Positions 19,868-30,190 are shown, numbered from the stretch's first letter. The stretch is 64,000 bases of DNA from Agapetus fuscipes (GCA_951799405.1 OX637344.1:3782001-3846000), one strand, 5' to 3'. Numbers and translations: made by a program. The notes: generated by a model from the letters alone, not told the origin.

Positions 19868-22647
19868 TGATCTTCTGAACTGAACTCCACAGCTTCAGAA
19901 ATGCGACAAGCTGAGGGAATGCCTCCCATGACTGATGGTGAATTACTCGAGAACTTCACCAATTCAAAACCGCCCGCAAGAAATAATTCAATCAATTGGT
20001 TTGAAAGTGCGATAGCCTCTTCATCATTTAAACAGCTAGAAACCAAATCATCCATGTAAATATCTCTCTCTGCTACAAGTGCCGCTAATGGAAAACGTGT
20101 TCGCTCATCATCAATTAAACGACGAACGGTACGCATTGCAAGGTATGGGCTGCACTTTAAGCCAAATGGTACGCGTGTAAATTCAAAAAGCTGAAGTGGA
20201 TCATTTTTATCAAACCGATATAAAACTCTCTGATAGCATCTATGCTCTTTATTTACCAGAATTTGCATATACATTTTACGTATGTCAGCGCTTAGAGCAA
20301 CTGGAAACAAGCGAAAGTGTAATATTATTTTAAATAGATCATTTTGAAGATTTCTACCCGTATGTAGAACATCATTCAGCGATAATCCTGATGTAGTTTT
20401 CATACTAGCATCTATTACTGCGCGAACCTTAGTTGTGGATTTATTTTCACGTATCACTGCATGATGCGGGGCTATGTATTGCAAGCTCAAGCATTGATCC
20501 GAATTTATATTTACAGGATTTAAATACCCTTCTTGTATATAATTTTTGAAAATAAGGTCGTATTCCAATTTTACAGAAGAGTTTGAAAGCAGTTTCCTTT
20601 CCAACGCGTAAAATCTCCGCTCTGCCGCTCTCTGAGAATCACCAAGCTGCCCCGGATCGGTCTTGAAAGGCAGCATTACGGAAAATCTACCAGTCTTGTC
20701 TCTCGTGGTGGTGTTGGTATATTTCTCTTCACATACCAGCTCCTCGATTTGCGGAGTGGAGACGTCCGGTACGTCTTCCAACTCCAAGAATTTTTTCATT
20801 TCAATTTCAATTGCTGAAAAGAAACTATAATCTGTTTTGATTAACGGTAGCACTGGAACTTCCCCTAGTACCACATACCCAAATAGGGTATCCAGTGCAA
20901 CTGGCTCGCCTAAATTTCGTGAGATAGTGTTGTGTTTTATCACACGGGAGAATACATCTGCACCCAGAATCATGTCAATTTTTCCGGGAATAAAATATTT
21001 TTCATCAGCCAAACGTAATGATTTTAAATATTCTAAATTTTCAATATTAATGTTGGCGACGGGTATTTTATCAGTTATTTGATTAACCACCAAAGGCGAT
21101 AGTTTAAAATTGACCGATTTCTCAACTCTCGAAAGAAGGGTAATTGTTGTCACTCCCTTGATAGGGTTGACAATATCCCCTATTCCTGAAACAACTTTGT
21201 CTCGCGTCGTCTTTACATCAAGATGAAGTTCTCGACAACAGGAGGCCGTTATTATGTCTCTCTGTGAAGCACTGTCTAATAAAGCGCGAATAGTGTGTCT
21301 TTGACCCCGCTTGTCTAAGATTACACAACAAACAGTTCCTAGTAAAACTGTAGATTCTACCTCACTAGAATTAGGGCCCATAGCACAAAGCGCTAAGGGC
21401 TCCGCCTTTTCTTCGGCCGCGGCTTGCAAATTCAAGTTGAAATGCAGGCTAGTATGGTGGGATCGATTACAAACGCTGCATCTTCCCTTTGATTTACAAT
21501 TCTTGAGATTATGCATCGTACTTAGACAATTGACACATAATTTCTTTGATTTTATAAAATTGTACCTTTCCCGAGCGTCCAGGATAGTGTATTTCGGACA
21601 CTGGTACAACTTTGAGTGGTTGTTATCTCCGCACAACAAACATTTGTCAGTATTAACTGTCACAAATGCCCTAACGTTTTTCTGGGAAGCTGAGGGCTTG
21701 CGCGGCATCGCGTTAATTTGATTGTTAATTTTACTGCTTCTACTTCCGTTTGCGCGCTGTAGTATTCGCGAGTAATTTCTAATGAATTCCACAAATTTTA
21801 TTGAATCTACTGAGTCTGAAGAATCTTGTATAGAAACTTCAAAAGCCTTAATCGTATCCATGTCAAGTTTCTTACACGCAATGTGTATGAATATAAAGTC
21901 TTCTAGATTCTCCATGTTCAACTGTTTGATTGCAGCAGTTAAACCTGAAAATAGATCAATAAAGTCCTCCAAGTTTGAGGCAGATGGTTCCTTTACTGCA
22001 GGAATATTTAACAATTTCTCTAGATAAGTTGTTGCCAGAACGCGCTTATCGTTGTATTTCTTGACCAACGAATTCCATAAAATTGTATAATTTTGAGCAG
22101 TTGGCAATAAACCTTGGCAAATGCTTTGAGCTTTTCCTACCAGTTTTCCAACTAAATATTGAATCTTTTCACCTTCCGTTAGACTGTCATTCTCATGGAC
22201 CATAGATTTAAAATTTTCATAAAACACCGGCCAATTGTTTACATCTCCGTTGAAGGCACACAGCTCTAATCGTGGTAGTTGGATGCTCCTTTTTAAAGGA
22301 ATATCATTTGCACTTGAGGATTTTGTTGTGTCTTTTAAATTCTCGTAAGTATATTTAATTTCAGCGTATAAGTCTTCAAATGACAGAATAATATTATTAT
22401 CTGTTGCTTCATCTTCCTCACTTTCTGCAATTAAATCATTTTTTTCTTTTACCAGTAATAAAAATTCTTTACGCCAGTTGTCAATGCCTGCCGCGTGCAC
22501 TTTAAATTTCCGCAAATAAATTTCTCCCAAATGAATTGAATTAATGGTATCGAAAATGCATTGTGCCCGTTCCAAGTACGTCTCTATCTCATTTTGGAGG
22601 CGCTCCTTACGTCGTTGAAATGCCCGTTTCTCGCGTTCTGACGTCAT
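19744..22647 (-). CDS. gag-pol: BEL/Pao gag, protease and reverse transcriptase
   Basis: A 967-codon frame. The N terminus is basic and helical (MTSEREKRAFQRRKER). The gag region includes LPRLELCAFNGDVNNWPVFY near 124-143, the standard BEL/Pao gag block. Three zinc knuckle-like motifs follow: C336-C339-H344-C350, C371-C374-H379-C384 and C390-C393-H397-H402. The aspartic protease has RALLDSASQ (D458) and a second block ILGADVF near 560. In the RT, D788 lies in ALSADIRKMYM, VPFGLKCSP near 827-835, and YMDD at 864-867. The last ~27 codons are out of register with the family; the correct reading continues in the other frame. Confidence 0.95.
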   Translation of the reverse strand: MTSEREKRAFQRRKERLQNEIETYLERAQCIFDTINSIHLGEIYLRKFKVHAAGIDNWRKEFLLLVKEKNDLIAESEEDEATDNNIILSFEDLYAEIKYTYENLKDTTKSSSANDIPLKRSIQLPRLELCAFNGDVNNWPVFYENFKSMVHENDSLTEGEKIQYLVGKLVGKAQSICQGLLPTAQNYTILWNSLVKKYNDKRVLATTYLEKLLNIPAVKEPSASNLEDFIDLFSGLTAAIKQLNMENLEDFIFIHIACKKLDMDTIKAFEVSIQDSSDSVDSIKFVEFIRNYSRILQRANGSRSSKINNQINAMPRKPSASQKNVRAFVTVNTDKCLLCGDNNHSKLYQCPKYTILDARERYNFIKSKKLCVNCLSTMHNLKNCKSKGRCSVCNRSHHTSLHFNLNLQAAAEEKAEPLALCAMGPNSSEVESTVLLGTVCCVILDKRGQRHTIRALLDSASQRDIITASCCRELHLDVKTTRDKVVSGIGDIVNPIKGVTTITLLSRVEKSVNFKLSPLVVNQITDKIPVANINIENLEYLKSLRLADEKYFIPGKIDMILGADVFSRVIKHNTISRNLGEPVALDTLFGYVVLGEVPVLPLIKTDYSFFSAIEIEMKKFLELEDVPDVSTPQIEELVCEEKYTNTTTRDKTGRFSVMLPFKTDPGQLGDSQRAAERRFYALERKLLSNSSVKLEYDLIFKNYIQEGYLNPVNINSDQCLSLQYIAPHHAVIRENKSTTKVRAVIDASMKTTSGLSLNDVLHTGRNLQNDLFKIILHFRLFPVALSADIRKMYMQILVNKEHRCYQRVLYRFDKNDPLQLFEFTRVPFGLKCSPYLAMRTVRRLIDDERTRFPLAALVAERDIYMDDLVSSCLNDEEAIALSNQLIELFLAGGFELVKFSSNSPSVMGGIPSACRISEAVEFSSEDQCTILGLHWLPGKDVLPLVSLTNFVNVQNEIFCRQLRASGI
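19822..19832 (-). other. -1 frame junction between the two BEL/Pao frames
   Basis: Homology to the polyprotein passes from one frame to the other at a short T run (minus strand GATGTTTTACC). One base fewer than expected here, or a -1 ribosomal shift, explains the change. As BEL/Pao elements usually use one continuous ORF, a one-base deletion is the simpler explanation. Confidence 0.7.
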
Positions 22648-23085
22648 GTTTTAAATTTGGCTTTAATAAATTAAATTTGATAAAATTAATAATAATTTTT
22701 ACTAATCCCGTACGTACAAGTCCTTATAAATTGAAGTAGCAAAGAAAGAAGAAGGTTATAATAATTTTATCAAAATGTAAACAAATAATGTAAACAAAGA
22801 AAGTAAACAATGCTAGTACCTAGGTAGTTACTTATACCGCGGGCTTAATTCGAATGTACCTAAAATGCAAGAGATAGGTATACCTACAAGGCAATTAAAT
22901 AATTAACCCGCACTTCGATTCCAAAGCGATATTTATGATAATAATGTATGAACGCGTCACGAATTGTAGCAATAAAAATGGCGAATATTTTTTTTTGAAT
23001 CCGATTTCAAACTATAAGAATCTGAATTAATATTACGTGAATCTAATTTTTAATTTACGATCCGGTTCTGTTAGGACCAAAATTA
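22648..23085 (-). other. BEL/Pao 5' leader and candidate primer-binding site
   Basis: Untranslated leader between the 5' LTR and the gag start. Seven... bases after the LTR (23079 downward, minus strand) the sequence TGGTCCTAACAGAACC has the TGG expected opposite a tRNA CCA end. I cannot name the tRNA. Confidence 0.55.
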
Positions 23086-23492
23086 TGATAACGCCAAGTT
23101 TGGCGCTATCATGTGGTAATGCGAGGGGGAGGATTTGAGATCGCAAACTGGTTCTCGATTATCGCGATCGGACGAACTGCCCAACAAATCTGTCTAGGCA
23201 GCCAACCAATGGAGCAAGGGGGAAGGAATCACGGAATCAAATGGTCTGGACTCACCTTATCTCCAATGGATGCCTCTTTCGCGGAGCACTGGTCGCGTTT
23301 TTGTGTGTGGTTTCTCCTTCGTTCGCGCGCGGTGTACACTGAGATGGACACGTCTATCCAAGGCCGCGTATGAAGAAGTACTGGCTGGAGACAGGTGATT
23401 GGGCAAATCGGATAGGTCAGATTATAGGCACAAGGACAAGGATTTTATGGCCAGCTACCCATAACAAACCTACCTAACAGTTCGCCCAAACA
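23086..23492 (-). repeat. BEL/Pao 5' LTR
   Basis: Second copy of the 407-base LTR. It carries promoter and polyadenylation functions in such elements. No TATA box stands out to me. Confidence 0.97.
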
Positions 23493-23497
23493 GGTAT

Positions 23498-23535
23498 TGA
23501 ACGCGAGCGTTCCACCAACTAAACTATTGACCGGA
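23498..23535 (-). mobile_element. outer SINE-A, tRNA-like head (piece 3)
   Basis: TGAACGCGAGCGTTCCACC then AACTATTGACCGGAC is the head of the minus-strand SINE-A that the BEL element split. Confidence 0.8.
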
Positions 23536-24260
23536 CAAGTTTTGGATTTATTAAAAACACAAGATATCTCTTTTGTTAAACAGACCATAAAGATATTTCA
23601 TTAAAAAATGTCTGAAGTCCGAAATGCCTAGAGCAGTGAATTTTTTTGGAATTAATTGAAAAACTGAGCTAAAGAAATAAGGGTAGATTAGATTATCCCG
23701 AAAGAAAACCCTCTTTCGAAAATTCGGATATATTTTCAAAGATATTGTAAATTGTTAAATCTTTCGTAAAGAAAGAGAATTTTTAATATAAAATTAGTCA
23801 GTTCCAATATATTGTAAAGAAATGAACGAAAAACCAATATGTATGAAAAGGGTAATAAAAATATTTATTTTTAATCTAACCTCATAACTTTGTTTGTTTT
23901 TTAAGCCCTTAACAGAGGTGATGGACCGAGAATCCATGAATTATTTAAATTGTCAGAATTTTCTCCGTGTTAAAATAGAAAAAGGGAAATTAAATAAATA
24001 TTATGTTACAATAAACCCATATTGTAAGTTGATAATATTTGTAAGTTACAAACATGTTTTTATGGCTTACCCGTCATACGGTTATAAATAATTTAAGTAT
24101 GACAATATTTTATTTATGACACTCATTTGTTTTATTTTATCATATTCAATACTTTAAAAAATACATTGAAATGAATTAATAAAGGGTAACTTTGAAATGT
24201 ATTCAATTACGTAAGCATTTTTGGAGGGAAAATCATCTCCAGAATGCAATTTAAAACCAG
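23536..24260. other. no feature recognised
   Basis: Very AT-rich; small open frames without motifs. Confidence 0.3.
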
Positions 24261-24264
24261 TTTA

Positions 24265-24505
24265 TTTCTCGTAAGTGGAAGGTTGTGAGTTTGATTCCTT
24301 ACAGAGCAAAAAAAGAACAGATTTTCCAAATTCCTTAAAAACGTCTTAGATTGAAATATTAATATTTTTATGAAATACCGGTCATCGTAGGTCCATTAAG
24401 CCTTACAGCGATTGAGTCTTGCTTAGGAATAGGCATTTTAGATAGCGAAAAACGAAGCTCACAGAGGGCTCTTGATGTGTAATGCACTCGAAAACAGTGC
24501 TCACA
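24265..24505 (+). repeat. SINE-B copy, old, type B tail
   Basis: CTCGTAAGTGGAAGGTTGTG, TACCGGTCATCGTAGGTCC, AGCCTTACAGCGATTGAGTC and the tail CTCACAGAGGGCTCTTGATG / AACAGTGCTCACAAAATAAA. Confidence 0.75.
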
Positions 24506-24710
24506 AAATAAATCGTCCAGCTATTTTTAAATTCAGTCCTGTTAGAACGAATTTTTATAACAAAGGCAAAACGTGCTTTAAAAAGTAAATCCTTTTAAAA
24601 AGATCGTCTTTCTAGCCTTTGTGTGAATAAAAATACAACAACTTTCAGGTATCTTCTTTCGAGTATAGAAAATACATGGCCGAGGTAAACGCAATACCCA
24701 TTCCGTAAGA

Positions 24711-24992
24711 GTGCACTATCCTAGGAGTACAAGAGAGGTAGTGGAACGTTGGATCCAAATGGTGCTCGGAATATTTTCAAATAGCTGCAAGAGAAAGCTG
24801 AACGTCGTAGAAATATATTTTCAGCGTACGGAAGCTGAAGACATCGAACCAGATGATTCCTTTTTTCACGAAGAATGCGTTTTTCTTATAGAAATGAAGT
24901 TTGATGAAAAATCTTGTGCAATTTACTTGGAGTATGTTCCGTGCACTCAAACTTGGATATATCTTTGGATTTCAAGAAGTAAAGATGGATGA
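24711..24992 (+). other. 93-codon open frame, unknown
   Basis: The only isolated short ORF with protein-like composition outside the repeats: an acidic stretch TEAEDIEPDDSFFHEECVF followed by LIEMKFDEKSCAIYLEYV. No domain recognised, no splice context worked out and no ribosome context. It could be an exon, a decayed transposon ORF or chance. Confidence 0.2.
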
Positions 24993-25129
24993 ATTGTAGT
25001 TTTTTTTCACCAGAGATAAAATTGTTTCATTTAAAGATGGATTTATTGAAAAAAGCATGTTACAAAATAATATATTTAGATTGTTTTTAGACATGGAAAG
25101 GATACATTTTGAAAAGCTAACAAAATGTA

Positions 25130-25290
25130 AATATTTACAGAGGATATGTGGAGGTAAAATGAGGAAAAGGAAGACCGTAACAAATATGTTTTTATGAGAT
25201 TGGTAATGATGTGAAAGAATGGAATATAAAGAGTGAATGTGGAAGAAGGAAATGTATGAAAAATGTGATGGATTTGTTTGCAGGGTGCCA
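25130..25290 (+). pseudogene. RTE-like LINE ORF remnant, decayed
   Basis: Fragments such as RRKCMKNVMDL match the extreme C terminus of the RTE-like ORF (RKCMKKVMDMKELKEV at 41 kb). Frames are broken. Confidence 0.5.
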
Positions 25291-26685
25291 TGTTGGAATT
25301 GAGAGATACCTCCAGGATGTACTCATGATATCTCATCATCGTTATCTATCAGGGCAGCATGCAGCTTCGGAAGAACTCGGTTGCGCCGAAAGAACACGAC
25401 TTTTTCCGCAGTCCTTCGGCTAGCGACCGCGCCAGCTAAATTTAAGTCTTCACGGCAATGTCTTTTAAATTTTTTATTCATTTCATTGTCTTTATAAAAA
25501 TAACAAAAACAAGAGATAGAATTAAATAGAAGCATATTTGCACACTTAGGAAAATGTAGATAGAGTTAGGGTCAACGAATACTATTTATAATAATATTGT
25601 TGTTTTTTTACTTAACTTAGACAAATAGTCGTGACTTTCTCTGGAGCGTCGTTTAACAGTGTATACCTAACTCAAAACAACATTGTAGATGAATTCTTTT
25701 CTCGTAAGTATATCTTACAGAGTCATCTCAGGACATAAAAATCAATTGGACACTCAAGGCGAGTGCCAGTTCTAGTCGAATAGTTGCTCCAAAACAATAC
25801 ATCAGCGGGAAAAATGCTTTCCAGCCAGTTGGAACTTTCTTTCCGGCACTCGAGCCATTCTTATTGCTTCGTAAAACTTTAAAACCCATTGTTTAGTATC
25901 TGCGCAAGAAAACAGTCGCTGGAATACGTTCTGACGCTTCGTATGTAAGAAATTTTTAGTCTGTAAGAGTTTTAAAATTAAAATTGAATTTCAGTTTTTG
26001 CAGGACCGCATATTGGCAGAGAGAGGCAATTATGATAAAAGGCTTTGGAAAGGTATCTGAAAGTTGCAGCAGTGCGTTTTCTTTTTTATTCTCTCTGCAG
26101 TTTTCTTCATGATGGTATTTAAAAAAATACGCTGATAGTTTTCCAGCTGAATTGAGCGTTTTCCAAACTACCCCGATTTCTTTACATTATTTTAATAACC
26201 CACATACGGCCGCAATTTGTTTATCGATTTCTGTTAAATTAAAAATACTTTTGTTATGAAACACAGAGCTTTATTTTCCCAGTTTATTTGAGATTACTTG
26301 GCTAAGCGCTATCGGACTTTATGCAACCATTATCTATCTAATAAAAACTTAATCACTCACTAGGGTTGCTGTTGCATCTTCGTTACATTTTTTCTATTTA
26401 TGCTTTTAACGGGATTTATGATTGGTATTCGGTTTCAGTATTTAGTGACAAATTTATGTGTGTATTAGATTTATTTTAAAGAAATATTGTAATGGTGTGA
26501 ATGCTGTGTATGCTTCTAGTGTTGTATAGCTGTGATTGCCTGCGTGATGTTTGTGTGAAGATGTATGCTTGTGTCTATTGATGTAGTGTGCATAGTTTGG
26601 ATGATTGGTTATTTGTGTTACTGTTGCTTATTATTATTATTTTTTTTTTATTGTTTATATGTACCAATTGTCTGTATTGCACCTC
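25291..26685. other. mostly unclassified
   Basis: A minus-strand frame at 25323-25535 (RTAEKVVFFRRNRVLPKLHA) looks protein-like but I do not know the family. The rest is AT-rich with no motif. Confidence 0.3.
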
Positions 26686-26730
26686 TTAATAAATAAATAA
26701 ATAAAATAAAAATAAATAAATAAATAGTAG
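26686..26730. repeat. (AATA)n simple repeat
   Basis: A run of AATA units, possibly the tail of an unrecognised LINE to its left. Confidence 0.8.
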
Positions 26731-26844
26731 ACAAAATAAATATTTGCGTTAAACTGTTCAGTGGAATGAGCAGCTTATTAAAAGTGATGCGCTGTTTCTA
26801 TGCAAAGTTTACGTTTTTATAACCATTTTTTATTATATGTGTTG

Positions 26845-29545
26845 CTGTCTATAATAATCTATAATCTAAGTTGCAAAGATATATTCATTTAAAGCTCTCA
26901 GATGTATGCCCACAAACCAACAAGTGTAGTTCGCGCTTACAAATGCTGAATGTGTACTTACAAATAAAATCCAAACCTCAAATGAACATAAGCCCACATA
27001 AGAACATAGCCCCACAACTTTTGCCGACCTTCCCTGAAACAGGGGTGACATTGGCAAAGTGAACCATTTTTTACAGTATGGGTGGTCAGCCTCATACCAA
27101 CCTATAAGTCAAGGAATATGAATAATAAATTACATTTAAATATAAAAAAGAACAAAACCTTACAAAGAAATCTATACAAAAAAAGTCAAAAATTTCCTAT
27201 GCAAAAAATGTAGCAAATGAATACACCAACATTAGAAATCAACATTGCAGATTAGCCGCCACTTCTTCCTGTCCTTGCATACTTCTTTCATTTCATCCAG
27301 AGTCATAACCTTTTTCATTCAAGTCCTCCTTTTATTATGACTCTGGATATCCCATTCATTCGCTATTTCAGAGATTTGATCCTTCCATACTTTTCTCGCT
27401 CTTCCTCTACCACGACATCCATCTATTCTAGCAACATATACTTTCTTCGTCAATCTTTCATCACTCATTCTCTCCAAGTGCCCGAACCATCTTAACATAC
27501 TTCTTTTAATCTTCACTTTCACACTTTCCCTTACACCACATTCTTCTCTTACAAAATCATTCCTCACCCTGTCACTTCGTTTTTTCCCAATCATACTTCT
27601 TAGATAGTCCATTTCTACTGTATGGACTTTACTAATTTCCCTTTCACTCACCGTCCAGGCTTCACTTCCATACATCAAGGTTGGCACTAGTATACCACCG
27701 TGCACCGCCAATCTAACATTTTTTGAGAGATTTTGGTTCCTGGCGATGCAAGCGGTCGCACCCAGTACACACCTGCCTTTCATTATTCTTCTTTCAAATT
27801 CACCGGCCATTCTTCCATCTTTTTCAAACTTACATCCCAAATATACAAACTCATTTACAACATCAACATTCATTCCATTAATTTTAAATTCATAATTCAT
27901 ATTTTCATCATCTCTTTCAAAAATCAAAACTTTCGTCTTTCTTGCATTCAACTTCAAATTATTACCTTTCAAAGCTTCGTTCAATCTAGAGAGCATCATT
28001 TGCAATTCCACTGCTGAATCAGATACAAGGACTGCATCATCCGCATACAGTAGAACGCTTACTTTGCTCTCTCCTATCATTAATCCACAATCATCAAGTC
28101 TAGCATCTCGAACACAATTGTCCATGACTATGTTAAATAGCCATGGGCTCATCACACATCCTTGCCTTACACCCTTAAAAACATCAAACCATTCACTATA
28201 CTCACCATCAATACGAATGCAGGCCATACTATTCTCATAGTTCGCATGCACCGCATTGAGTAGAGCTCCATTCACTCCGTATGCTTTCAAAACATCCCAC
28301 AACATACCTCTGTCCACTGAGTCAAAAGCCTTTTCCAGATCCACAAAGGCCGTGAATAGTTTCCCCCTCACCGACAATTGTTTTTCAACAAGTTGTCGTA
28401 GAGTGAAAATCTGATCAACACAGCCTCTACCGGCCATAAAGCCGGACTGTATATCGGAAACCCTTTTGCTAGTAGTCAGAATCACATTTTTTATAATCAC
28501 CTTACAGAAGACTTTTCCTGGTATACTGAGTAGACTGATTGGTCTGAAGTTCTGACAGTCTTTTTTGTCCCCTTTACCTTTGTAAATGGGAACAATGACT
28601 GCCTTCCTCCAATCCATCGGTACTACTCCTGCATTCACACAAAGCTTACATAATTCAAACATCCAATCTATCACACATTCACCTCCTGCTTTCAACATTT
28701 CACCATTTATACCATCAAACCCAGCAGACTTCCCATTCTTCAGACGTGAAATAGACACTTTCATTTCTTCTTTCAAAATCTTCAATTCATTCTCTTCATC
28801 TGTCTGTTCATAAATTCTTCTTTCACCCTGGCCAAAAATTTCTTGAAAATAGTTTTTCCATCTCTTGCATACTTCTTCATTCTCCCATACCATCTCACCG
28901 GCAGCACTTTTGACTCCCGGAGTGGTCAATGCAGAAGATTTATTTCTATCCGCATTGATCCACCTCCAAAATTCCTTCTTACTGTCGGTGAAACTTTTGT
29001 TAATCCTTTCATCAATCTTTCTTTGTTCATTCATCTTGCTTTCATAAATTATAGTCTTCGCCATTCTCTTAGCTATCTTATATTCGTCTTCTAGCTTTCT
29101 ATCATTTCTATCATTCAGCCAATTTTCATAACACTTTTTCTTAACTTTCACAGCTTCTTTCACTCTATCATTCCACCAGGCATCTCCTTTCAATTTTCCA
29201 CCTTTCGTTACCCCACATACTTTTTTAGCACATTCAATCATTCCTTCCTTCAGATCTTTCCACATGCTTTCAATATCTTTTCCACACACATTCTTCTCAA
29301 GTTCATTTACACTTAAAATTTTGTGGAGCTCTGATACATACTTCTCTTTCACATTTTCTTCATTCAGCCTTTCTACTTTTATTCTAGTCATTCTTACTTG
29401 CTTCTTGCGTTTCTTCTTTCTTACTTCACCAAGCATTATTTTAGCACATAAGAGATAGTGATCACTGCCTATTTCAGGCCCGCGGTAGACACGGCTATCT
29501 CTTACGGCTCCTCTCAATCTTTCATCCACACAGCTGGTAAAGCTA
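26845..29545 (-). mobile_element. RTE-like LINE, 5'-truncated, with 3' UTR and tail
   Basis: The longest copy of the dominant retrotransposon of the window. On the minus strand: end of the endonuclease domain, reverse transcriptase, C-terminal block, an AT-rich 3' UTR (about 27118-27240), then a full RTE-tail (26860-27117) and an ATAGATT-type end. It demonstrates that the ~40 RTE-tail copies are 3' ends of this element or of a SINE sharing it. The 5' end lies near 29545, with no target duplication found. Confidence 0.9.
27319..29529 (-). CDS. RTE-like LINE reverse transcriptase ORF, truncated
   Basis: 736 codons. Residues 1-30 hold the end of an AP endonuclease domain (GPEIGSDHYLL, the SDH motif). 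The RT has KNGKSAGFDGINGEM near 265, FRPISLLS near 329, VDLEKAFD at 396-403, GVRQGCVMSPWLF at 453-465 and the catalytic YADD at 495-498. The C-terminal block (LMYGSEAWTVSERE, MLRWFGHLERMSDERLTKK) is typical of RTE-like elements. The true N terminus (most of the endonuclease) is missing, and the frame ends at an in-frame TGA; coding similarity goes on for about 23 more residues (MKKVMTLDEMKEVCKDRKK) to about 27245. RT motifs are intact but the copy cannot be autonomous. Confidence 0.93.
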   Translation of the reverse strand: MDERLRGAVRDSRVYRGPEIGSDHYLLCAKIMLGEVRKKKRKKQVRMTRIKVERLNEENVKEKYVSELHKILSVNELEKNVCGKDIESMWKDLKEGMIECAKKVCGVTKGGKLKGDAWWNDRVKEAVKVKKKCYENWLNDRNDRKLEDEYKIAKRMAKTIIYESKMNEQRKIDERINKSFTDSKKEFWRWINADRNKSSALTTPGVKSAAGEMVWENEEVCKRWKNYFQEIFGQGERRIYEQTDEENELKILKEEMKVSISRLKNGKSAGFDGINGEMLKAGGECVIDWMFELCKLCVNAGVVPMDWRKAVIVPIYKGKGDKKDCQNFRPISLLSIPGKVFCKVIIKNVILTTSKRVSDIQSGFMAGRGCVDQIFTLRQLVEKQLSVRGKLFTAFVDLEKAFDSVDRGMLWDVLKAYGVNGALLNAVHANYENSMACIRIDGEYSEWFDVFKGVRQGCVMSPWLFNIVMDNCVRDARLDDCGLMIGESKVSVLLYADDAVLVSDSAVELQMMLSRLNEALKGNNLKLNARKTKVLIFERDDENMNYEFKINGMNVDVVNEFVYLGCKFEKDGRMAGEFERRIMKGRCVLGATACIARNQNLSKNVRLAVHGGILVPTLMYGSEAWTVSEREISKVHTVEMDYLRSMIGKKRSDRVRNDFVREECGVRESVKVKIKRSMLRWFGHLERMSDERLTKKVYVARIDGCRGRGRARKVWKDQISEIANEWDIQSHNKRRT

Positions 29546-29745
29546 ATTTAGATTTTTGACATCAGTTTTGGATATATCGTCTTCAGAATGCACCAAAAAA
29601 AAAGTGTATTGTTCAGCATTTAGATAGAAAACCTGCTATAGGTGGAAAACCTCATCTCAAGATCTATAATTCGATACCAAGTTTTTTTTATGAAACACAG
29701 ATAGAAAGCTGTAAAATCAAGGAACATGAAGAAGGTTCGTCTTAC

Positions 29746-29867
29746 CTGCCATGAGGCTTGCAGCTTCTCCCAGATGTTTCAGAGCATAGATGTAGAGAAG
29801 ACCAAAAGCCAGCTGAAGACCGCTGCTGAGGAGGTTCACCAGGAAAGCGGCGCCGCAGATGATCCAA
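29746..29867 (-). CDS. monocarboxylate transporter exon (first membrane helix)
   Basis: The minus strand reads acceptor TTTTTTCTAG, a 122-base exon, donor GTAAGA. It starts with one base completing a Gly codon, then encodes WIICGAAFLVNLLSSGLQLA, FGLLYIYALKHLGEAASLMA, and leaves one base (phase 1). That is transmembrane helix 1 and the following loop of an SLC16-type monocarboxylate transporter: a 20-residue hydrophobic stretch after the GW of the family signature. It joins in frame to exon 60444-60612 and completes EGGWGW there. These proteins carry lactate, pyruvate or related acids with protons across the plasma membrane; the substrate here is unknown. Confidence 0.88.
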
Positions 29868-30097
29868 CTAGAAAAAATAAAAAAGTCCATTAAATAACGA
29901 TTAACCCGTCTGGCAAAAGGGGTAGCTTATTGAAAGCTCCCTACAAATAAACATGGCATTAATTAATCTGAACAAAGCAGCTGATAAGTAGACATAAAAA
30001 GACATCCGCGAAGCTACTAAAACACAAGTAAGTTTTAGTTGCTATTGTATTTTTATGTTTCCTTTAGGGTTCCCTTTTAATAAAATTACAGTTGAAT

Positions 30098-30190
30098 TTT
30101 ATGTTACAGTAATTATTTTTTAGAAAATTAATTATACATGTGAACCATGTATAATTAATTTTCTAAAAAATAATTACTGTAACATAAATC
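30098..30190. repeat. perfect hairpin, about 44-base arms
   Basis: TTTATGTTACAGTAATTATT ... AATTATACATG, a five-base loop and the exact complement. No match elsewhere in the window. Confidence 0.9.

Larger units (their letters stand above)
16984..23492 (-). mobile_element. complete BEL/Pao LTR retrotransposon
   Basis: The element is 6509 bases with 407-base LTRs at both ends, LTR ends TG...CA, and a 5-base target duplication GGTAT (16979-16983 and 23493-23497). The coding order on the minus strand is gag, zinc knuckles, aspartic protease, reverse transcriptase, RNase H, integrase, which is BEL/Pao (and gypsy) order; the YMDD-type RT and the C-terminal integrase extension fit BEL/Pao. There is no env-like ORF. 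I read no difference between the two LTRs, so the insertion is recent. The coding region is in two frames that overlap at 19744-19867. Confidence 0.97.

Noticed and set aside
17391..23085. Envelope gene or endogenous retrovirus
   Set aside because: Nothing encodes an env-like protein between integrase and the 3' LTR; only about 120 bases separate the pol stop from the LTR.
27733..29458. Several plus-strand ORFs of 60-94 codons
   Set aside because: All lie antisense within the LINE reverse-transcriptase ORF.
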